The notes under the pieces are model-generated. The model did no database searches and was not told where the DNA came from. It was given only the letters and a program-made list of their open reading frames with translations. A stretch of 38,053 bases of DNA, from assembly GCA_036497565.1 (NCBI GenBank), contig DASXJE010000022.1, positions 1-38,053 of the forward strand, in the 5' to 3' direction. Shown here one piece after another: positions 7,387 to 15,247 of this stretch. Positions within the stretch are counted from its first letter, which is position 1, and each line of letters opens with the position of its first letter. The stretch comes from Mycobacteriales bacterium (lineage in GTDB: Bacteria > Actinomycetota > Actinomycetes > Mycobacteriales > QHCD01). A program made the translations under genes and the position numbers.

Positions 7387-8427
7387 ATGGATGACGTGAG
7401 TTACGACGCCGTCCTCGTGGTGGCCTTCGGCGGCCCCGAAGGGCCTGACGACGTCCTGCCGTTCCTCGAGAACGTCACCCGCGGTCGGGGCGTCCCGCGG
7501 GACCGCCTGGTCGCGGTCGCCGGGCACTACGACCACTTCGGCGGCGTGTCCCCGATCAACGCGCAGAACCGGGCGCTGATCGCCGCGGTCGAGGCCGACT
7601 TCGCCCGCACCGGCGTCGACCTGCCGATCTATTGGGGCAATCGCAACTGGCGGCCCTACCTCGCCGACACGGTGCGTCAGATGACCGCCGACGGCGTCCG
7701 TCGCGCGCTGGCCTTCGTCACCAGCGCCTACGCGTCGTACTCGGGCTGCCGGCAGTACCAGGACGACATCGCCGCAGCGCGCGAGCAGGTGGGAGAGGGA
7801 GCGCCGCAGATCGACAAGATCCGGCACTTCTTCAACCACCCCGGCTTCGTCGAGCCGAACGTCGACGCGGTCCGCGCCGCCCTCGAGTCGCTGCCGGCGG
7901 ACCGCCGCGACGCTGCCCGGCTCGTGTTCACCGCGCACAGCATCCCGGTCGCGATGGCGCAGGCCAGCGGGCCCGAGGGCGGGCTCTACGTCGCCGAGCT
8001 GGCCGAGACCGCTCGGCTGGTCGCCGAGCGGGTCGCGCCCGGCCGGCCGTACGACCTGGTCTGGCAGAGCCGTAGCGGGCCGCCGCAGGTGCCGTGGCTC
8101 GAGCCGGACATCGTCGACCACATCGACGCGTTGGCCGGCGACGGGGTGCCCGCCGTCGTGGTCTCGCCGATCGGCTTCATCAGCGACCACATGGAAGTGC
8201 GGTGGGACCTCGACAACGAGGCGGCGGCCGCGGCCGCCGCGCGTGGCATCGCCTTCGTGCGGGCCGCCACGCCGGGCACCGATCCGCGGTTCGTCACGAT
8301 GGTCCGCGAGCTCGTGCTGGAGCGCGCGGAACCGGATCGGGCGCCGCGCGCCCTCGGCCTGATGGGGCCGTCGCACGACACCTGCCCGCTCGGCTGCTGT
8401 CCGGCGCCGCGTCGGCCGGGCCCTTGA
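7387..8427 (+). CDS. cpfC: Ferrochelatase, probably coproporphyrin III ferrochelatase (CpfC/HemH)
   Basis: This 346-residue ferrochelatase inserts ferrous iron into a porphyrin. In actinobacteria the substrate is known to be coproporphyrin III. The protein opens YDAVLVVAFGGPEGPDDV, and the metal-binding His184 lies in AHSIPVAMA. The late acidic motif EVRWDLDNEA (about residue 270) supplies the catalytic Glu region. Cys121 (SGCRQY) and C-terminal Cys333, Cys337 and Cys338 (TCPLGCC) are candidate ligands for the [2Fe-2S] cluster reported in some actinobacterial ferrochelatases; the spacing should be compared with structures. ATG 7387 is chosen; GTG 7396 is an alternative. Position after inhA matches mycobacterial hemZ. 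Confidence 0.93.
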   Translation: MDDVSYDAVLVVAFGGPEGPDDVLPFLENVTRGRGVPRDRLVAVAGHYDHFGGVSPINAQNRALIAAVEADFARTGVDLPIYWGNRNWRPYLADTVRQMTADGVRRALAFVTSAYASYSGCRQYQDDIAAAREQVGEGAPQIDKIRHFFNHPGFVEPNVDAVRAALESLPADRRDAARLVFTAHSIPVAMAQASGPEGGLYVAELAETARLVAERVAPGRPYDLVWQSRSGPPQVPWLEPDIVDHIDALAGDGVPAVVVSPIGFISDHMEVRWDLDNEAAAAAAARGIAFVRAATPGTDPRFVTMVRELVLERAEPDRAPRALGLMGPSHDTCPLGCCPAPRRPGP

Positions 8428-8475
8428 CCGGTTGACCGTTTTCGTGTCGGATGCCGGGATCGCGGGAGCGGACCC

Positions 8476-9030
8476 GCGCTGTCGATGGGCGGCCTCGGCG
8501 CGCTCTCCTACACCGCCCGGCACCCCGGCATGTTCCGCGCCGCCGCGTCCTACAGCGGGGTCGTGCACCCGCTCTACGAGCCCGGCGGACCGGCCAACGT
8601 CCTGTCGATCAACCAGGGCCAGAACGTGGACCCGTACGCGGTCTGGGGCGATCCGACCGCGCAGCGGGCCATCTGGGCCGCGCACGACCCCTATGAGCTG
8701 GCCGCCCGGCTCCGGCATACGCCGATGTTCCTTTCCGTCGGCGACGGCACCTCCGGACCCTTCGACCCGCCCGGTCAGTCCAACGCATTCGAACGGCTGT
8801 TCAACGCCGAGAACCATGCGCTCGCCGCCCGGCTGAGGGTGCTGCACGCGCCGGTGATCACCGACTTCTACGGCCCTGGCACCCACACCTGGCCCTATTG
8901 GCAGCGGGAGCTGCACCGGTCGCTGCCGCTGCTGCTAGCGGCCCTCGCCGAACCGGACCGACCGGCCGCTGGCCCCGCCCCGGCCGCGGCCCACCCGGCC
9001 TACCTGCGGTCGGCGGTCACGGCGTTGTAG
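8476..9030 (+). pseudogene. 5'-truncated alpha/beta-hydrolase (esterase/mycolyltransferase-like) remnant
   Basis: The frame encodes the C-terminal half of a serine esterase of the antigen 85/S-formylglutathione-hydrolase fold. ALSMGGLGAL is the nucleophile elbow, SVGDG could hold the acid, and PGTHTWPYW holds the catalytic His. The roughly 100-150 residues normally preceding the nucleophile are missing: only about 16 codons separate the ferrochelatase stop at 8427 from the SMGG motif, and they do not resemble the family. The first in-frame ATG (8485) lies just after the nucleophile Ser codon, so no active product is expected. The 3' end overlaps the convergent gene by 31 bp. Amino-acid conservation of the remaining part suggests recent truncation. 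An assembly deletion is the main alternative. Confidence 0.7.
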
Positions 9031-9758
9031 GCGGCGAGCCGAGCGCGCCGGATCGCGGTCGCCAGCGGCCGCAGGATCTCGGCCCGGCGGCGGGCCTCCT
9101 GGCTGGTGACGGCGCCTCCGGGCGCGTCGTCGTGCGCGAGGTCGAGTACGGCGGCGAGCCGGTCGGCCTGCGCGAGCAGCCGCAGCGCCCGCGGGTCGTA
9201 GCCGGCCGGCAGGGTGAGCCGAGCGGCCCCGTTGCGGATCCCGGCCGCCGCCTCGGCGAGCTCCGGCCGCCAGGTGGCCACGTCGAGGTCGGACAGCGCG
9301 GTCGCGGCCTCCCGCAGCGCCTCCGTCAGGTCGTGCTCGGCGTCGGCGAGATGCAGCGGGTCCGGCCGCGGCTCGTCGATCTCGTACGCCCGCCAGACCA
9401 CCACGACCGCCCGGCTGCCGATCTGCGAACCGCGCTCCTGCACGTCCGGCACCAGGCCCAGGCCGCCGCCGATGACCGCCTCGCCGGCCCGCAGCGCGTC
9501 GGCGGCGAAGTCCGACCCGGCGGGCAGGCCGCGCGGGTCGCCGGGGACCGGAAGCACCAGCCGCAGCGCGTCGGCGTTGCGGGACCGCAGCGCGGTCAGC
9601 GCCCAGCCCAGCGGCGCGTCCGGCGAGTCGGGCAGGCCGTGCACCCGGTGCGGCTCGTCGCCGCCGGTGACCTTCACCACCAGGTCGTCGTACGACGTCC
9701 GCCCGGCGAGCCAGGACGAACCCCACGCGACGAACAGTCCGGACCGCAATCGACACAT
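9000..9758 (-). CDS. Conserved actinobacterial hypothetical (positional equivalent of Rv1486c)
   Basis: This 252-residue protein starts from the ATG at 9758. The N-terminal half (LRSGLFVAWGSSWLAG, then VVKVTGGDEPHRV) is mixed alpha/beta, and the C-terminal half is mainly helical and rich in Ala, Leu and Arg. I recognise no catalytic motif, signal peptide or membrane helix. It sits on the minus strand between the ferrochelatase and NfeD-SPFH genes, exactly where Rv1486c lies in M. tuberculosis, so orthology is inferred from position and size. The frame stays open to 10184, but that extension is antisense to the DUF3097 gene and is not expected to be translated. Its start is divergent from DUF3097. 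Function unknown. Confidence 0.8.
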   Translation of the reverse strand: MCRLRSGLFVAWGSSWLAGRTSYDDLVVKVTGGDEPHRVHGLPDSPDAPLGWALTALRSRNADALRLVLPVPGDPRGLPAGSDFAADALRAGEAVIGGGLGLVPDVQERGSQIGSRAVVVVWRAYEIDEPRPDPLHLADAEHDLTEALREAATALSDLDVATWRPELAEAAAGIRNGAARLTLPAGYDPRALRLLAQADRLAAVLDLAHDDAPGGAVTSQEARRRAEILRPLATAIRRARLAAYNAVTADRR

Positions 9759-9796
9759 GTCGGCGAGCCTACGTCGCGGCCGCACGGGGCGCCGGT

Positions 9797-9802
9797 TAGC
9801 GT
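9797..9802 (+). promoter_or_regulatory. Possible -10 element (TAGCGT) for the DUF3097 gene
   Basis: A TAnnnT hexamer lies 8 nt before GTG 9811 and 38 nt before GTG 9841. It would either drive a leaderless message from 9811 or a short leader carrying the GAGGAG site that precedes 9841. No convincing -35 is visible. Confidence 0.35.
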
Positions 9803-9840
9803 GCCCGCCGGTGGAATCGGCGAGCACCGAGGAGTACGAC

Positions 9841-10659
9841 GTGGCGCAGCGGGACCGGTACGGCGATGACGTCCTGTCCGGGGACTGGCGGCGCGCCCGC
9901 CGGATCCCGGAGGTCCCGGCCGAGGCCGGGGTGGTCGCCGAGGACCCGGCGTCCGGCTTCTGCGGGGCGGTGGTGGCCTGCGCCGGCGACGTGGTGACGC
10001 TGGAGGACCGGCACGGCCGGCGCCGGGTCTTCCCGCTGCGGCCGGCCGGGTTTCTCGTCGACGGCGATCCGGTGACGCTCGTCCGACCGGCGCCGGTGGC
10101 AGGGCCGACGGCGCGGGCCCGCACCGCCTCCGGCTCGCTGGCGGTGCCGGGCGCACCGACCCGCGTCGCCCGGGCCAGCCGCATCTACGTCGAGGGCGTG
10201 CACGACGCCGCGCTGGTCGAGCGGGTGTGGGGCGACGACCTGCGGATCGAGGGGATCGTGGTGGAGCCGCTGCACGGCATCGACGACCTGGCCGCGGTCG
10301 TCGCCGGGTTCCGGCCGGAGCGCGGCCGCCGGCTCGGTGTCCTCGTCGACCACCTGGTGGCGGGCAGCAAGGAGCAGCGCATCGTCGCGGGCGTGCGGGA
10401 CCCGCACGTCCTGGTGACCGGGCACCCCTATGTCGACATCTGGGAGGCGGTCAAGCCCGAGGCGGTCGGCATCCCGGCCTGGCCACGGGTGCCCCGCGGC
10501 ACGGCGTGGAAGGAGGGTGTCTGCGCCGCGCTCGGGGTGTCCGACCCCCAGACGATGTGGCGCCGGGTGCTCTCCTCGGTGTCCACCTACGCCGACCTGC
10601 AGATCCCGCTCCTGGGCGCCGTGGAGCGGCTGATCGACTTCGTCACCGACATTGGGTGA
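9841..10659 (+). CDS. DUF3097 family protein
   Basis: This 272-residue protein starts from GTG 9841, preceded by GAGGAG at 6-nt spacing. Streptomyces homologues begin at the same point; GTG 9811 is an alternative. The family hallmarks are EVPAEAGVVAEDPASGFCGAV near the N-terminus, a small beta-rich module (VVTLEDRHGRRRVFPL), and a C-terminal alpha/beta module containing RIYVEGVHDAALVERVWGDDLR and LGVLVDHLV. That pair (Glu-Gly-x-x-Asp, then a later Asp-containing strand) is reminiscent of a TOPRIM fold; this is my inference from the pattern only. It is restricted to actinobacteria as far as I know and has no assigned function. It precedes the NfeD-SPFH pair by 39 bp. Confidence 0.88.
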   Translation: MAQRDRYGDDVLSGDWRRARRIPEVPAEAGVVAEDPASGFCGAVVACAGDVVTLEDRHGRRRVFPLRPAGFLVDGDPVTLVRPAPVAGPTARARTASGSLAVPGAPTRVARASRIYVEGVHDAALVERVWGDDLRIEGIVVEPLHGIDDLAAVVAGFRPERGRRLGVLVDHLVAGSKEQRIVAGVRDPHVLVTGHPYVDIWEAVKPEAVGIPAWPRVPRGTAWKEGVCAALGVSDPQTMWRRVLSSVSTYADLQIPLLGAVERLIDFVTDIG

Positions 10660-10698
10660 GAAAAGAGGCAGACACCGAATAAGTGGCAGGATGGATGT

Positions 10699-11133
10699 GT
10701 GGCCGACTGGTTGATCTGGTTGATCGCGGCGGGGGCCTTGGTCGTCGCCGAGACGCTGTCGCTCGGTCTCGTCCTCATCATGTTCGCCGGCGGCGCCCTG
10801 GTCGCCGGTGGCGCGGCGGCGCTCGGTCTGGGGGTCGGCCTGCAGGTCCTGGTGTTCGCGATCGCCGCGGTCGGTCTGCTGCTGGTCGTCCGGCCGATCG
10901 CCCGGCGGCACCTGGAGAACACCGAGGAGCTCAGCAGGACCGGCATCGAGGCGCTCGTGGGTCGCACCGCCACCGTGCTGCGCACCGTCGACGCGCAGCA
11001 GGGTCGGGTCAAGATCGGCGGCGACGAGTGGTCGGCGCAGAGCTACGACGCGACGCAGGTGCTCGAGGTCGGACGTACTGTCAGAGTCATGGAGATCAAC
11101 GGCGTCACCGCCGTCGTTTGGGGAGAGCCGTAA
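10699..11133 (+). CDS. NfeD-like membrane protein
   Basis: This 144-residue NfeD protein has three hydrophobic helices in the first 75 residues (starting WLIWLIAAGALVVAE) followed by a soluble OB-fold domain containing LVGRTATVLRT and VKIGGDEWSAQSYD. NfeD proteins partner with SPFH/flotillin-type proteins and sometimes with a serine protease; this is the short form without the protease. The stop TAA overlaps the A of the ATG of the SPFH gene, so the two are coupled. Position matches Rv1487. The GTG start is chosen because it places the first helix directly at the N-terminus. Confidence 0.9.
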   Translation: MADWLIWLIAAGALVVAETLSLGLVLIMFAGGALVAGGAAALGLGVGLQVLVFAIAAVGLLLVVRPIARRHLENTEELSRTGIEALVGRTATVLRTVDAQQGRVKIGGDEWSAQSYDATQVLEVGRTVRVMEINGVTAVVWGEP

Positions 11134-12410
11134 TGGCAGCATTGATCGCACTGGGCGTCATCGTCGTGCTGGTGCTCGTCGTCCTGGCCAGAAGCATCCG
11201 GATCGTGCCGCAGGCGCGGGCCGGGGTGGTCGAACGACTGGGCCGGTTCACGAAGGTCCTGCCTCCGGGCATAGCCTTCCTCGCCCCGTTCGTCGACCGG
11301 GTCCGCGCGATGATCGACCTGCGCGAGCAGGTCGTGTCGTTCCCGCCGCAGCCGGTCATCACCTCGGACAACCTGACCGTCAACATCGACACGGTCATCT
11401 ACTTCCAGGTCACCGATCCGCGTGCGGCGACGTATGAGATCGCCAACTTCATCCAGGCCGTCGAGCAGCTCACCATCACCACCCTGCGCAACGTCGTCGG
11501 CGGCATGAACCTCGAGGAGGCATTGACCTCCCGGGACGCGATCAACACGAGGCTTCGCGGCGAGCTCGACGAGGCGACCGGCCGGTGGGGCATCCGGGTC
11601 GGCCGGGTGGAGCTGAAGGCCATCGACCCGCCGCCGTCGATCAAGGACTCGATGGAGAAGCAGATGCGTGCCGACCGGGACAAGCGCGCGATCATCCTGC
11701 AGGCCGAGGGTGCGCGGGAGTCGGCGATCAAGACCGCCGAAGGCCAGAAGGCGGCGCAGATCCTCAGTGCACAGGGCCAGAAGCAGGCGGCGATCCTCAG
11801 TGCCGAGGCCGAGCGGCAGAGCCTGATCCTGCGGGCCGAGGGTGAGCGGGCCGCCCGCTACCTGTCGTCGCAGGGCCAGGCGAAGGCGATCGAGACGGTG
11901 TTCCGCTCGATCCACAACGCCGATCCCGACCCGAAACTGCTTGCCTACCAGTACCTGCAGACGCTGCCGCAGATCGCGCAGGGCGACGCCAACAAGCTGT
12001 GGATCGTGCCCAGCGAGTTCAGCAAGGCACTGGAGGGCCTGTCGCGATTCACCGGCGGCGACAAGGAGGGGGAGGGCTCGGGCGGTTCGAACGGCTCCTG
12101 GCTCACCCAGGCCGGCGACACCCCGTCCGCGAAGCCCAACGGCGAGGCGCCGATCGACACCAGCGACTGGTTCGACTCGAAACTGCCGCCGGCGGCGGTG
12201 CAGCCGGAATCGCTGCGGGCGTCGGATTCCGACCCCGACAGCATCGAGGCCCATGAGGGCCTGCCGGACGTCGGTGAGTCGCTGCGGCCCGGTCTCCCGC
12301 CCATCCCGCCGGTCTCGGTGCCGAAGGTGGAGATCCCGAAGCCGGACCTGACGCTCCCCGACGACCCGCCGGCCGGTCCGGAACAGCCCCCGCCGGCGCC
12401 GGGGAGCTGA
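11133..12410 (+). CDS. SPFH/band 7 (stomatin/flotillin-like) membrane protein
   Basis: This 425-residue protein has an N-terminal membrane helix (about 2-22), a band 7 domain (about 25-175) containing VVERLGRF and the LREQVVSFPPQPVITSDN block, and a long charged coiled coil (about 175-255) with repeated AEG and AQG units. A Pro/Ser/Asp-rich C-terminal tail of about 120 residues follows and is probably disordered. Such proteins form membrane-associated oligomeric rings and work with NfeD partners. The ATG overlaps the nfeD stop by one base and is preceded by GGGGAGAG. The gene corresponds to Rv1488, but its tail is longer than I would expect for the core family. The cargo or client is unknown. 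Confidence 0.92.
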   Translation: MAALIALGVIVVLVLVVLARSIRIVPQARAGVVERLGRFTKVLPPGIAFLAPFVDRVRAMIDLREQVVSFPPQPVITSDNLTVNIDTVIYFQVTDPRAATYEIANFIQAVEQLTITTLRNVVGGMNLEEALTSRDAINTRLRGELDEATGRWGIRVGRVELKAIDPPPSIKDSMEKQMRADRDKRAIILQAEGARESAIKTAEGQKAAQILSAQGQKQAAILSAEAERQSLILRAEGERAARYLSSQGQAKAIETVFRSIHNADPDPKLLAYQYLQTLPQIAQGDANKLWIVPSEFSKALEGLSRFTGGDKEGEGSGGSNGSWLTQAGDTPSAKPNGEAPIDTSDWFDSKLPPAAVQPESLRASDSDPDSIEAHEGLPDVGESLRPGLPPIPPVSVPKVEIPKPDLTLPDDPPAGPEQPPPAPGS

Positions 12411-12420
12411 CCGCCGGCGC

Positions 12421-13203
12421 TCAGCCCCGCCGCCGTACGCCGACGCCGTGCTCGGCCAGCGGCCCGACGCGGTAGCCGAGCGCCTGCGCCCGGTCGATGA
12501 CGCCCGCCAGGGCACCGACGGCGGAGCGCCAAGCACCCGGCGCTGCGTCGTAGCCGGCGTCGTGCAGCAGCAGGGTCGCCCCGCCCCGGATGCCGGGCGC
12601 GATGGTGTCCTCGACCGATCGGGGGCTGGCCGCCGGGGTCCAGTCCCGTCCCCAGGCCGTCCAGAGCACCGGCCGCAGGCCCAGCAGCCGCGCGGCGAGC
12701 GCAGCGTCACCGGTCAGGACGCCGTACGGCGGGCGGAACCAGCGGGGCGCGGTCCCGGTGATGTCGCCGACCAGGTCCCGGGCCCGGGCGAGGTCGGCGT
12801 GGACGTGCCACGGCGACCGGCCCAGCAGGTAGCGGTGCTCGAAGCCGTGGACGGCCACCTCGTGCCCGGCATCGGCCACGGCCCGTCCGATCCCGGGCCG
12901 GCGGGCGAGCCGCTCGCCGACCATGAAGAAGGTGGCCCGTACGCCGGCCGCCTCCAGCACCCGCAGCAACTCCGGGGTGGACTCGGCGGACGGGCCGTCG
13001 TCGAAGGTGAGGGCGACGTGGTCGGCCCGGCCCCGGCCGGCGAGCGCGGGGGTCAGCGCACGGACCGGCGGCAGCCAGGTCGCCGCCGGCCCCAGGTGCC
13101 AGCCGGCGAGCAGTGCGGCCCCGACACCGGGCCAGCCCATTCGTCCCGGCACCGGCACCCCTTCCCCCCGCTCGACCCGCGGATAGGACATCGTATGGCG
13201 CAT
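12421..13203 (-). CDS. Polysaccharide deacetylase (NodB homology, CE4)
   Basis: This protein has 260 residues as drawn. The NodB motifs are intact: TFDDGPS with the catalytic Asp68 and metal-binding Asp69, the His119 and His123 pair (HGFEH), RPPYG (157-161), and LLLHD (211-215). It should remove N-acetyl groups from a peptidoglycan- or chitin-like polymer using a divalent metal. The start is uncertain. The ATG at 13203 overlaps the divergent glycosyltransferase start, leaving no leader. An internal ATG at 13140 would begin with MGWPGVGAALLAG, a hydrophobic segment that could anchor or export the protein, and is attractive biologically. No strong ribosome site supports either. It ends 10 bp from the convergent SPFH gene. 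Confidence 0.9.
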   Translation of the reverse strand: MRHTMSYPRVERGEGVPVPGRMGWPGVGAALLAGWHLGPAATWLPPVRALTPALAGRGRADHVALTFDDGPSAESTPELLRVLEAAGVRATFFMVGERLARRPGIGRAVADAGHEVAVHGFEHRYLLGRSPWHVHADLARARDLVGDITGTAPRWFRPPYGVLTGDAALAARLLGLRPVLWTAWGRDWTPAASPRSVEDTIAPGIRGGATLLLHDAGYDAAPGAWRSAVGALAGVIDRAQALGYRVGPLAEHGVGVRRRG

Positions 13204-14326
13204 GGCCGACCCGAGTGCGGTGCCCGCCGGGCGCTACCTGGTGCTGACCGCGAGCATGGGCTCCGGGCACAACCAGGTCGCCCGCGAGCTGGCCGCCCGC
13301 CTGAGCGGCGCGGCGGAGGTCCGGATCGTCGATCTGCTCGACATCCTTCCGGCCGGGACCGGGCGGGCGCTGCGCGACGGCTACGGCGGCATGCTGCGGG
13401 CGGCGCCGTGGCTCTACGAAGGGATCTTCCAGACGTTCTTCGTCCCGCGCGGACAGCACCAGCCGACCACCTCGCCGCTGGTCGCCCTCGCCGCCCGCCG
13501 GCTGCGGCCGCTGCTGGCGGACTACAAGCCGACCGCCGTCGTGTCCACCTTCCATCTCGCCGGTCAGGCCGCCGGCCGGTTGCGGGCCCACGGCCGCCTC
13601 ACCGTGCCCAGTGTCGTGATGATCACCGAGCCGGCCGCCCACAAGCTGTGGCTGCACCCGGCCACCGACCTGTTCGTCTGCCCCTACCCGGCGGTGGCCG
13701 CCGAGGCCCGGTCCCGGACCGGCCGGGCGGCCCTGGCCCCCGGACCGCTCATCGACGCCCGCTTCTCCCGGTGCACCGACCCCACGGCCGGCCGGCGCGC
13801 GCTGCGACTCCGGCCGGACGAGCAGGCGGTGCTGGTGTCGACCGGGTCATGGGGCGTGGGTGACGCCGTGGGTACGGCGGCCCGGCTGGCCGAGCTCGAC
13901 GGGGTGCGGCCCGTCGTCCTGTGCGGCCGCAACGAGCGGCTGCGCCGGACCCTGGCGACGGCCGGCCGCTGTCTGGCCCTGGGCTGGCGGGACGACCTTC
14001 CCGACCTGTTCGCCGCGGCCGCCGTCCTGGTCGACAATGCGGGCGGCGAGACCTGCGCCGAGGCCTTCGCCGCGGGGCTGCCGGTCGTCAGCTACCGGCC
14101 GCTGCCGGGCCACGGCCGGCTCGGTGTCCGGGCGCTCGGCGACGCCGCCCTGGTCACCCCTGCCGGGGACGGCGCCACGCTGCTGGACGCGGTCGAGAAG
14201 CTGCGCCGGCCGGGCTCGGTGCGCGACGAGCAGCGGGAGCGGGCCGCGGCCGTCTTCGTCGAGGATCCGGCCGTGGCGCTCCGCCGCTGGCTCGCCGACC
14301 GTGCGGCGACGGCCGGTCCCGGGTAG
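13202..14326 (+). CDS. MGDG-synthase-like glycosyltransferase (GT28 fold)
   Basis: This 374-residue glycosyltransferase has the GT-B fold. The N-terminal TASMGSGHNQVARELAARL segment (residues 16-34) is the SxGxGHxxxA acceptor-domain motif of monogalactosyl-diacylglycerol synthases and processive diacylglycerol glucosyltransferases. The C-terminal domain has VLVSTGSWGVG and, near residue 279, NAGGETCAEAFAAGLPVVSY, the nucleotide-sugar binding block. It probably transfers a sugar from a nucleotide donor to a lipid or other hydrophobic acceptor at the membrane; the acceptor is unknown. No membrane helix is present. It is divergent from the polysaccharide deacetylase with start codons overlapping in CATG, which suggests that one of the two starts should be moved. 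Confidence 0.82.
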   Translation: MADPSAVPAGRYLVLTASMGSGHNQVARELAARLSGAAEVRIVDLLDILPAGTGRALRDGYGGMLRAAPWLYEGIFQTFFVPRGQHQPTTSPLVALAARRLRPLLADYKPTAVVSTFHLAGQAAGRLRAHGRLTVPSVVMITEPAAHKLWLHPATDLFVCPYPAVAAEARSRTGRAALAPGPLIDARFSRCTDPTAGRRALRLRPDEQAVLVSTGSWGVGDAVGTAARLAELDGVRPVVLCGRNERLRRTLATAGRCLALGWRDDLPDLFAAAAVLVDNAGGETCAEAFAAGLPVVSYRPLPGHGRLGVRALGDAALVTPAGDGATLLDAVEKLRRPGSVRDEQRERAAAVFVEDPAVALRRWLADRAATAGPG

Positions 14327-14344
14327 TCCGCGCGGGTCGGCGGA

Positions 14345-15247
14345 TCAGGAGGAGCCGGCGGTGCCCACCCGGGTGCCGGATGTCGGGGTCGGGACGAGAT
14401 CGGACCCGTCGGCCGCGCTCAGCGGTGAGCGGGACAGGACGACACTGCCGACCGCGATCGTGATGGCGCCGACCAACGAGGGCAGCAGCCAGATGCCGCC
14501 CCGCAGCTGCTCGCCGAAGAGGAAGACGCCGTATCCGACGCTGGTGAGCGGATCGCAGATGGTGATGGCCGGTTGGACGGCGACGAGCGACCCGGCCTGG
14601 AGCGCGTTCTGGATGAGGAAGACGCTGGCGATACCGGTGACGACCATGGCGTAGAGCTGCCACGAGCTGACTACGGCGCCCACGCCGTCGTTGATCCGGT
14701 CCAGCGCACCCTTCATCAGCGCCGCGGTGAAGCCGAAGCCCAGGCCGGCCGCCGCACCGAAGAGGGTCCCGCGCCGACCGCCGTGCAACCGGAGCCCGGC
14801 GAGCACCAGTGCCAGACCGACGCCCACGCTGACCACGCAGGCGGCGAACCAGGTCAGCCAGCCGTTGGCCTCGTGGCCGCCGTGGGGGTCGGTGGCCAGC
14901 ATGACCAACGCCAGCCCGGCGCTCACCGCGATGGCCCCGCCGATCGCGTCGCGGTCCAGCCGGGCCCGGAAGAGCAGCGCGGCGACGGCCAGGGTGAGCG
15001 GCAGTTCGGCGACGACGATCGGCTGGACCAGGCTGAGCTCGCCGTGGCTCAGGGCGAGCGCCTGGAAGAGAAACCCGCCGATGAGCCCCCCGATGCCGGC
15101 CAGCCAGATCGGGCGTCGGATCAGGTCCTTCACCAGGGCCAGGCGCATCGTCTCGTCGGCCGGCGCGAGGCTCGCGGCCCGGCGCTGCAGGACCGTCCCG
15201 GTCGCATTGCTCGCCGCGGCACAGATGGCGAAGAAGATGGCGATCAT
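14345..15247 (-). CDS. DMT-superfamily (NIPA-like) membrane protein, second of a pair
   Basis: This 300-residue integral membrane protein has nine to ten hydrophobic segments, beginning AIFFAICAAASNATGTVLQRRAA. The early pattern of a helix followed by QRRAA, then RRPIWLAGIGGLIGGFLFQALAL and a VQPIVV turn, is that of the EamA/DMT superfamily and of the actinobacterial NIPA-like branch. Substrate is unknown; NIPA proteins in animals are linked to magnesium, but that cannot be transferred here. The ATG overlaps the stop of the upstream paralogue by 4 bp (ATGA), so the two are coupled. The C-terminal 25 residues after the last helix are polar. Confidence 0.85.
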   Translation of the reverse strand: MIAIFFAICAAASNATGTVLQRRAASLAPADETMRLALVKDLIRRPIWLAGIGGLIGGFLFQALALSHGELSLVQPIVVAELPLTLAVAALLFRARLDRDAIGGAIAVSAGLALVMLATDPHGGHEANGWLTWFAACVVSVGVGLALVLAGLRLHGGRRGTLFGAAAGLGFGFTAALMKGALDRINDGVGAVVSSWQLYAMVVTGIASVFLIQNALQAGSLVAVQPAITICDPLTSVGYGVFLFGEQLRGGIWLLPSLVGAITIAVGSVVLSRSPLSAADGSDLVPTPTSGTRVGTAGSS

